A stretch of 9,151 nt of DNA from JAWLGW01 sp964569055 (GTDB lineage Bacteria > Planctomycetota > J058): assembly GCA_964569055.1 (NCBI GenBank), contig CAZMSZ010000310.1:1-9151 (forward strand). The letters run 5' to 3'. Position numbers and translations under genes: made by a program. Numbering within the stretch: the stretch's first letter is position 1; every line of letters starts with the position of its first letter. Positions 6,037 through 9,151 of the stretch are shown here, piece after piece. The notes beneath the pieces were generated by a model that saw only the letters and a list, made by a program, of their open reading frames with translations, did no database searches and was not told the DNA's origin.

Positions 6037-6681
6037 ATGGCTCCGAGGCCCGCTCCCGTCCTCGCGCTCGCCTTCGCGCTGCTGCTGGTCGCCTGCGCGG
6101 CGCCCCCTCCCGCGCCGCCCCCGCCCCCGCCTCCGCCGCCGGTCAAGGGGCGGCTGACCCTCGCCAACGTCTCGGGCAAGGTCGTGTTCCGCGTGCGCTT
6201 CGCGCCGGCGAGCCAGAGCCACTGGGGACCCGACCGCCTCGACGAGGCCGAGGTGATCGAGGCGGGCGGGCGACGCACCTGGGATGTCCCCATCGGCAAC
6301 TACAAGCTCGTCGTCGAGTTCGGCGACGGGAGCACGCTCGAGGCGCAGCAGGGCTACGAGGTGGCGGCCGACGAGGAGACGGTCTGCTCGCTGCTCCCCG
6401 AGGACGCCGATCGCACCCGCGGCGCGCTCACCCTCGAGAACGCCACCCCGTTCGCGATCACGCGCGTCTACCTCTCGCCCGTCACCGACATGACCTGGGG
6501 AGAGGACCGCCTCGGCCCGGGCGAGGTGCTCCCGCCCAAGAAGCGCCGCTCGTGGACCGTGCCCCAGGGGCGCTACAACGTGCGGGTCGAGTTCCAGGAC
6601 GGGGTCGCTCACAGCAGCGCCAGCCCGCTCGAGGTCCAACCGGGGCGCGAGGCGATCTACCGGCTCGACGAGCTCGACTGA
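6037..6681 (+). CDS. Proline-rich lipoprotein with two tandem WGxDxL-type domains
   Basis: The 214-residue product starts with a lipoprotein signal peptide ending in the lipobox LVAC (C20). A run of prolines (about 23-35) follows, probably a spacer holding the rest away from the membrane. Two copies of one domain then follow at about 38-120 and 129-210. They share the order L-T-L-x-N, a strand, WGPDRL or WGEDRL (63-68 and 154-159), a linker with paired basic residues before W-x-V-P, and Y-x-(V/L)-x-V-E-F-x-D-G. Proteins with such WGxDxL/W-x-(V/L)-P modules are common as lipoproteins of unknown function; a beta-sandwich is likely. It is anchored in the envelope, probably facing the periplasm or surface. 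The ATG lies immediately after a promoter-like sequence and lacks a ribosome site. Function is unknown. Confidence 0.85.
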   Translation: MAPRPAPVLALAFALLLVACAAPPPAPPPPPPPPPVKGRLTLANVSGKVVFRVRFAPASQSHWGPDRLDEAEVIEAGGRRTWDVPIGNYKLVVEFGDGSTLEAQQGYEVAADEETVCSLLPEDADRTRGALTLENATPFAITRVYLSPVTDMTWGEDRLGPGEVLPPKKRRSWTVPQGRYNVRVEFQDGVAHSSASPLEVQPGREAIYRLDELD

Positions 6682-6724
6682 AGAACTCGCCCCCCGCGAG
6701 CCGACGAAGGGGACGGGAGGCGCC

Positions 6725-6922
6725 ATGTCCCGTCCAACACCCGCCCCGCCGCCGACGCGCTGGGTCGTGACCGAGCGCGTGCAGCCGGGCGAGCAGGGCG
6801 TGCGCTGGGTGCAGCTCAGCTACGCACGCGAGGTCGCCTGGGCCGCGAGCGAGCCGCCTTCGCGCGGCGACGAGGAGGGCCACAGCGACGGCGGCCGCGC
6901 GCAGGGGCCGAGCGCGGCTTGA
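6725..6922 (+). CDS. Possible 65-aa small protein
   Basis: ATG at 6725 is preceded by GGGAGG, 4 nt before the start, a good ribosome site, and the frame starts 43 bp after the lipoprotein stop on the same strand. Residues about 12-42 look protein-like (WVVTERV through VRWVQLSYAREVAW), while the last 20 residues are low-complexity Gly, Ser, Asp and Glu. No family is recognised; no signal peptide or membrane segment. It may be a small protein co-transcribed with the lipoprotein. In DNA this GC-rich a chance frame of this length is also possible. Confidence 0.5.
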   Translation: MSRPTPAPPPTRWVVTERVQPGEQGVRWVQLSYAREVAWAASEPPSRGDEEGHSDGGRAQGPSAA

Positions 6923-6947
6923 GCGCGCCGACGCGAAGGACTACGCT
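6919..6947 (+). promoter_or_regulatory. Candidate promoter of the His/Cys-repeat lipoprotein gene
   Basis: TTGAGC (6919-6924) and TACGCT (6942-6947) are 17 nt apart, the ideal spacing for a sigma-70-type promoter, with partial matches to TTGACA and TATAAT. Transcription from about 6954 would give a leader of about 145 nt before the ATG at 7098. The -35 overlaps the stop of the possible 65-aa gene. Confidence 0.4.
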
Positions 6948-7097
6948 GCGGGGCGCGTGAACCCCGGCACCCACTCCTGGTCGGGAGCTCCTACCCCCGG
7001 AGCCCTCCAGCCCTCAGGCGCCCGACTCTCGACGCGGCGCGAATCCAACCGCCGCTTCGCGCGTTCAACCGGTCGAGCTGACGAACAAGGAGTGTCC

Positions 7098-7601
7098 ATG
7101 TCTCGCGCGATCGTCTCCTGCTTCGCGGTGCTCGCCGCGGCCCTCGCGTTCTCCGGCTGCCGCGTCCACGCCCGGGTCACACCGCCGCACGCGCACGTGT
7201 CCGTCACGCCCCGCGCCACCGTCGTCGTCCACCCCCACGGCCACCACGCGCACGTGTGCGGCTCGAGCTGCAGCCACTGGCGCCCGGCCCCGCGGGTCAC
7301 CGTCTACGCCCACGGCCACCACCGCCACCGCTGCGACCGCTCCTGCTCGCGCTGGCGCGCGCCGCGGGTGGTCGTCCACCCGCACGGCCATCACCTGCAC
7401 CGCTGCGCGGTGGGCTGCGTCCACTTCCGCGCCCCGACGGTCACGGTCTACGCCCACGGCCATCACCGCCACCGCTGCGACAGCAGCTGCTCGCAGTGGC
7501 CCAGGGCGCGCAGCAAGCCCCGCGGCTACGCCCACGGCCACCGCCAGCACCGCTGCGACCGCCACTGCCCGCGCTGGAAGGTCGAGATCAAGATCCGCTA
7601 G
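7098..7601 (+). CDS. Lipoprotein with five His/Cys-rich repeats, probable metal binder
   Basis: The 167-residue product has a signal peptide with lipobox FSGC (C21). The rest is almost entirely five repeats of about 25 residues with the core HGHHxHxCxxxCxxW, at residues 47-61, 72-86, 96-110, 120-134 and 146-160; the third ends in Phe, and the fifth starts HGHRQH. Between cores lie short strands such as RVTVYA or RVVVHP. His clusters next to paired Cys at C-x3-C are well suited to bind Zn, Cu, Ni or a similar ion. The spacing is not the C-x2-C-H of haem sites. Envelope location and metal binding are inferred. ATG at 7098 is chosen for its AAGGAG site (7087-7092) and the signal peptide; a longer frame upstream lacks both. 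The stop is doubled (TAG TAG), and the first one overlaps the stop of the opposing gene. No named family is recognised. Confidence 0.85.
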   Translation: MSRAIVSCFAVLAAALAFSGCRVHARVTPPHAHVSVTPRATVVVHPHGHHAHVCGSSCSHWRPAPRVTVYAHGHHRHRCDRSCSRWRAPRVVVHPHGHHLHRCAVGCVHFRAPTVTVYAHGHHRHRCDSSCSQWPRARSKPRGYAHGHRQHRCDRHCPRWKVEIKIR

Positions 7602-8584
7602 TAGAAGGCGACCGGCAGCAAGAAGGCGTGCTGGGCGTACAGGCCCAGCCCGCCGCGCCAGCCGAAGTACTGGGTGAAGAACAGCAGGAACACGTAGGTC
7701 GCGCCGGCGGGCACGCGCACGCTCCAGCCGAGCAGGCGGAGCGTCCAGTGGGCCCGCCCCTCGCGTGCGCCGCGCGCCACCGCCCAGCCGGCGAGCAGCC
7801 GGCCAGGCAGGAGGGCGGTCACGAAGAACAGCGCCGGCAGCCACAGGGCGTCGCGCGGCAGCGCCTCCACCTTCCAGGCATAGAGCGGCAGGGCGGGCCC
7901 CAGGGTCAGCACCAGCGCCGCCGCGGTCGCGAGCGGCGCGCGCCGGATCGTGCGGCGCAGCTCGCCCAGCCGAAACGCCTCGCGCACCTCGCCCGTGCGC
8001 GCCAGCCGGCCCTGCGCCACCACCAGCCAGGGGAACACGATCACGAGCAGGAGCGCCCCGAGCAGCCCCAGCCCGGGCGCGCGGGTGCCCGCCACCAGCA
8101 GCGTGGTCGGGAGCGCCAGCCAGGCCACCCCGACCACGAAGCCCTGCACCCCGAGCGCGAGGTAATGCGGCAGCCGCAGCGCGCGCAGCCCGTGCGCGAC
8201 CACGCCCAGCGCGTCACGCAGGCTCGCGCCGGCGAGGAGCCGCTCCACCAGCCAGCGCGCGCTGGCGAACGGCCGGAACAGCTGCCGCAGCCGCCCGCCG
8301 CCGGCCGCGAGGATCAGCGCCCCGTAGCCGAGCGCGCAGGCCGTCGCCCCCCAGCAGGCCTGCCGCAACCCGCGCGCGACGGAGCTCGTCGGGTCGAGCA
8401 GCTCGGCGTCGCGGTGATAGGAGTGCAGCACGAGCACGGGTAGCGCGAGCACGCCCACCGCGACGAGCGCCGAGCCGAACCGCGCCAGCCGCCGCAGCCC
8501 GGGCAAGCTCCCGCGCAGCCGCCCCGTGCGCGCCACCCGCCCCTCGGCCTCGAGCAGCCAGCCGAGGGTGGCGAACTGCAGCAC
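7598..8584 (-). CDS. Multi-pass inner membrane protein of unknown function (N-terminus unresolved)
   Basis: From the GTG at 8582-8584 to the stop the product has 328 residues with hydrophobic segments at about 36-55, 76-95, 143-165, 170-190, 217-237, 246-266 and 288-308. The phrase LLEAEGRVARTGRLR (10-24) is one I associate with conserved, uncharacterised membrane proteins of planctomycete- and myxococcus-like bacteria. A related GRLARTG occurs at 192-198, again before a basic stretch and a membrane helix, suggesting an internal duplication. The start is uncertain. The frame continues open upstream and immediately encodes another membrane helix (8585-8650, rich in Gly, Ala, Leu and Ile), so the GTG at 8584 is almost certainly internal, but no ATG, GTG or TTG lies in frame from there to the window end. 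The stop overlaps that of the His/Cys-repeat gene (CTAG, 7598-7601). Confidence 0.8.
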   Translation of the reverse strand: MLQFATLGWLLEAEGRVARTGRLRGSLPGLRRLARFGSALVAVGVLALPVLVLHSYHRDAELLDPTSSVARGLRQACWGATACALGYGALILAAGGGRLRQLFRPFASARWLVERLLAGASLRDALGVVAHGLRALRLPHYLALGVQGFVVGVAWLALPTTLLVAGTRAPGLGLLGALLLVIVFPWLVVAQGRLARTGEVREAFRLGELRRTIRRAPLATAAALVLTLGPALPLYAWKVEALPRDALWLPALFFVTALLPGRLLAGWAVARGAREGRAHWTLRLLGWSVRVPAGATYVFLLFFTQYFGWRGGLGLYAQHAFLLPVAFY

Positions 8585-8697
8585 CGGGATCGAGGCCAGC
8601 AGCGACAGCGCCGCGAGCGCCCCGATCGCGCCGAACCCCAGCTCGATGGCCGCCGCGGGCGCAGCGCGAACACGGGCGAGTAGGCCGGGGGCGGCCG

Positions 8698-8723
8698 GCT
8701 CGTGCTCGTGCTCGTGCTCGCAA
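8698..8723. repeat. GTGCTC hexamer array, second locus
   Basis: These 26 bases match 5449-5474 exactly, including the closing GCAA. Here they pass directly into CCGATT/CCGAGT hexamers. Confidence 0.85.
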
Positions 8724-8724
8724 T

Positions 8725-8759
8725 CCGATTCCGAGTCCGACTCCGAGTCCGACTCCGAG
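8725..8759. repeat. Short CCGANT hexamer array
   Basis: About six units of CCGATT, CCGAGT and CCGACT follow the GTGCTC array and lead into the first copy of the 107-bp repeat. Only the fifth base of the unit varies. Confidence 0.8.
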
Positions 8760-8845
8760 GCGTCCTGTGCGACGCCCAGCGAGGAATCAAGCGCAGAGGC
8801 CGCCGAGGACGCAGAGGCCCTCTGCGCGCTCGGCGATCTCTGCGC
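8739..8845. repeat. 107-bp direct repeat, copy 1
   Basis: This segment matches 9045-9151 with three visible mismatches (8764/9070, 8790/9096 and one near 8823/9129). It includes a 9-bp inverted repeat, arms 8791-8799 and 8819-8827, built on GCGCAGAG/CTCTGCGC, with a further CTCTGCGC at 8838-8845. The copies are 306 bp apart, and copy 2 is cut by the window end. Confidence 0.85.
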
Positions 8846-8890
8846 TTCGTACTCGCTCGGCTGGCCAGCGCGGTCTGCAGTGCGACAGCC

Positions 8891-9066
8891 TTCCGATTCC
8901 GACTCCGACTCCGACTCCGATTCCGACTCCGACTCCGACTCCGATTCCGATTCCGACTCCGACTCCGATTCCGATTCCGACTCCGACTCCGATTCCGACT
9001 CCGATTCCGACTCCGATTCCGATTCCCACTCCGAACCGGACTCCGACTCCGAGTCCGACTCCGAGG
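8891..9066. repeat. Long CCGANT hexanucleotide array
   Basis: About 29 units of six bases, mostly CCGATT and CCGACT with rare CCGAGT, interrupted near 9025-9040. It is preceded by a GCGACAGCC phrase (8882-8890) and followed by copy 2 of the 107-bp repeat. On the minus strand one frame reads alternating Ser and Glu/Asp, another Gly-Ile/Val, the third Arg-Asn/Ser. Confidence 0.9.
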
Positions 9067-9151
9067 CGTGCTGTGCGACGCCCAGCGAGGAATCACGCGC
9101 AGAGGCCGCCGAGGACGCAGAGGCCCTCAGCGCGCTCGGCGATCTCTGCGC
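9045..9151. repeat. 107-bp direct repeat, copy 2 (cut by window end)
   Basis: Nearly identical to 8739-8845. In this copy the inner CTCTGCGC is changed to CTCAGCGC, while the outer CTCTGCGC at 9144-9151 is kept, so the inverted-repeat potential uses the outer arm. Confidence 0.85.

Larger units (their letters stand above)
8585..9151 (-). other. Open frame continuous with the membrane protein, encoding a Ser/Glu- and Ala/Ser-rich stretch
   Basis: Reading upstream from the membrane gene, the same frame has no stop to the window edge. It encodes first a membrane helix, then a short linker with repeated His-Glu pairs, then alternating Ser-Asp/Glu dipeptides, an Ala/Ser-rich segment, a long Ser-Glu run and a second copy of the Ala/Ser-rich segment. 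It has no usual start codon, so if coding it begins beyond 9151. It may instead be intergenic satellite DNA that happens to be open; a piece of it recurs in the gap at 5449-5474. Only the helix nearest the gene (8585 to about 8650) is confidently coding. Confidence 0.45.

Noticed and set aside
7256..8443. 395-residue plus-strand frame
   Set aside because: Shadow of the His/Cys gene and antisense of the membrane gene; low-complexity composition.
8787..9029. Minus-strand frame of Gly-Ile/Val repeats
   Set aside because: A by-product of translating the CCGANT array; the variable base changes amino acids in this frame and no start signal is seen.
8725..9151. CRISPR array
   Set aside because: Units are six-base simple repeats without unique spacers, and no cas gene is present.

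Overview
The window is about 9.2 kb of very GC-rich bacterial DNA with heavy G/C use at third codon positions. Lipoproteins with classical lipoboxes, a prokaryotic RING-type gene, a PPC-type phosphoenolpyruvate carboxylase and a membrane-protein family also known from planctomycete-like genomes suggest a high-GC Myxococcota-type (former deltaproteobacterial) or similar environmental lineage. No rRNA, tRNA, IS element or CRISPR array is visible. The lineage is inference; no marker gene settles it.

Layout. Bases 1-98 are almost pure C, probably an assembly or sequencing artefact at a contig end. A minus-strand pair follows: a SprT-like/DUF2786 metalloprotease-fold protein (748-1923) and, 18 bp downstream, a RING-type zinc finger protein with membrane segments (180-729). 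The second gene is broken by what looks like one extra base in a G5 run at 707-711. A 391-bp divergent intergenic region (1924-2314) holds a 10-bp-stem hairpin and four copies of a GCGACAGC phrase followed by short hexamer-like runs. A plus-strand gene (2315-2815) encodes a miniature, degenerate GyrB-type GHKL domain. It converges, with 6 bp between stops, on a minus-strand set: a 135-aa helical protein of unknown function (5510-5917), then a 78-aa unknown protein (5167-5403) whose stop overlaps the start of ppc (2822-5170).

From 6037 the plus strand carries a proline-rich lipoprotein with a duplicated beta-type domain (6037-6681), a possible 65-aa small protein (6725-6922), and a lipoprotein with five His/Cys repeats (7098-7601). 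The last gene shares overlapping TAG stops with a minus-strand multi-pass membrane protein (7598 to at least 8584). The N-terminus of that protein runs into a repeat-rich region reaching the window end, made of hexanucleotide arrays and two copies of a 107-bp segment 306 bp apart.

Biology. ppc supplies oxaloacetate anaplerotically and is probably translationally coupled to the 78-aa gene. The two lipoproteins are predicted envelope proteins, one a likely metal binder. The SprT-like and RING genes look co-transcribed. Best candidates for something undescribed are the SprT-like/RING-membrane pair, the lid-less GyrB-like protein, the His/Cys-repeat lipoprotein, and the hexamer-satellite DNA with its possible Ser-Glu-rich coding frame.
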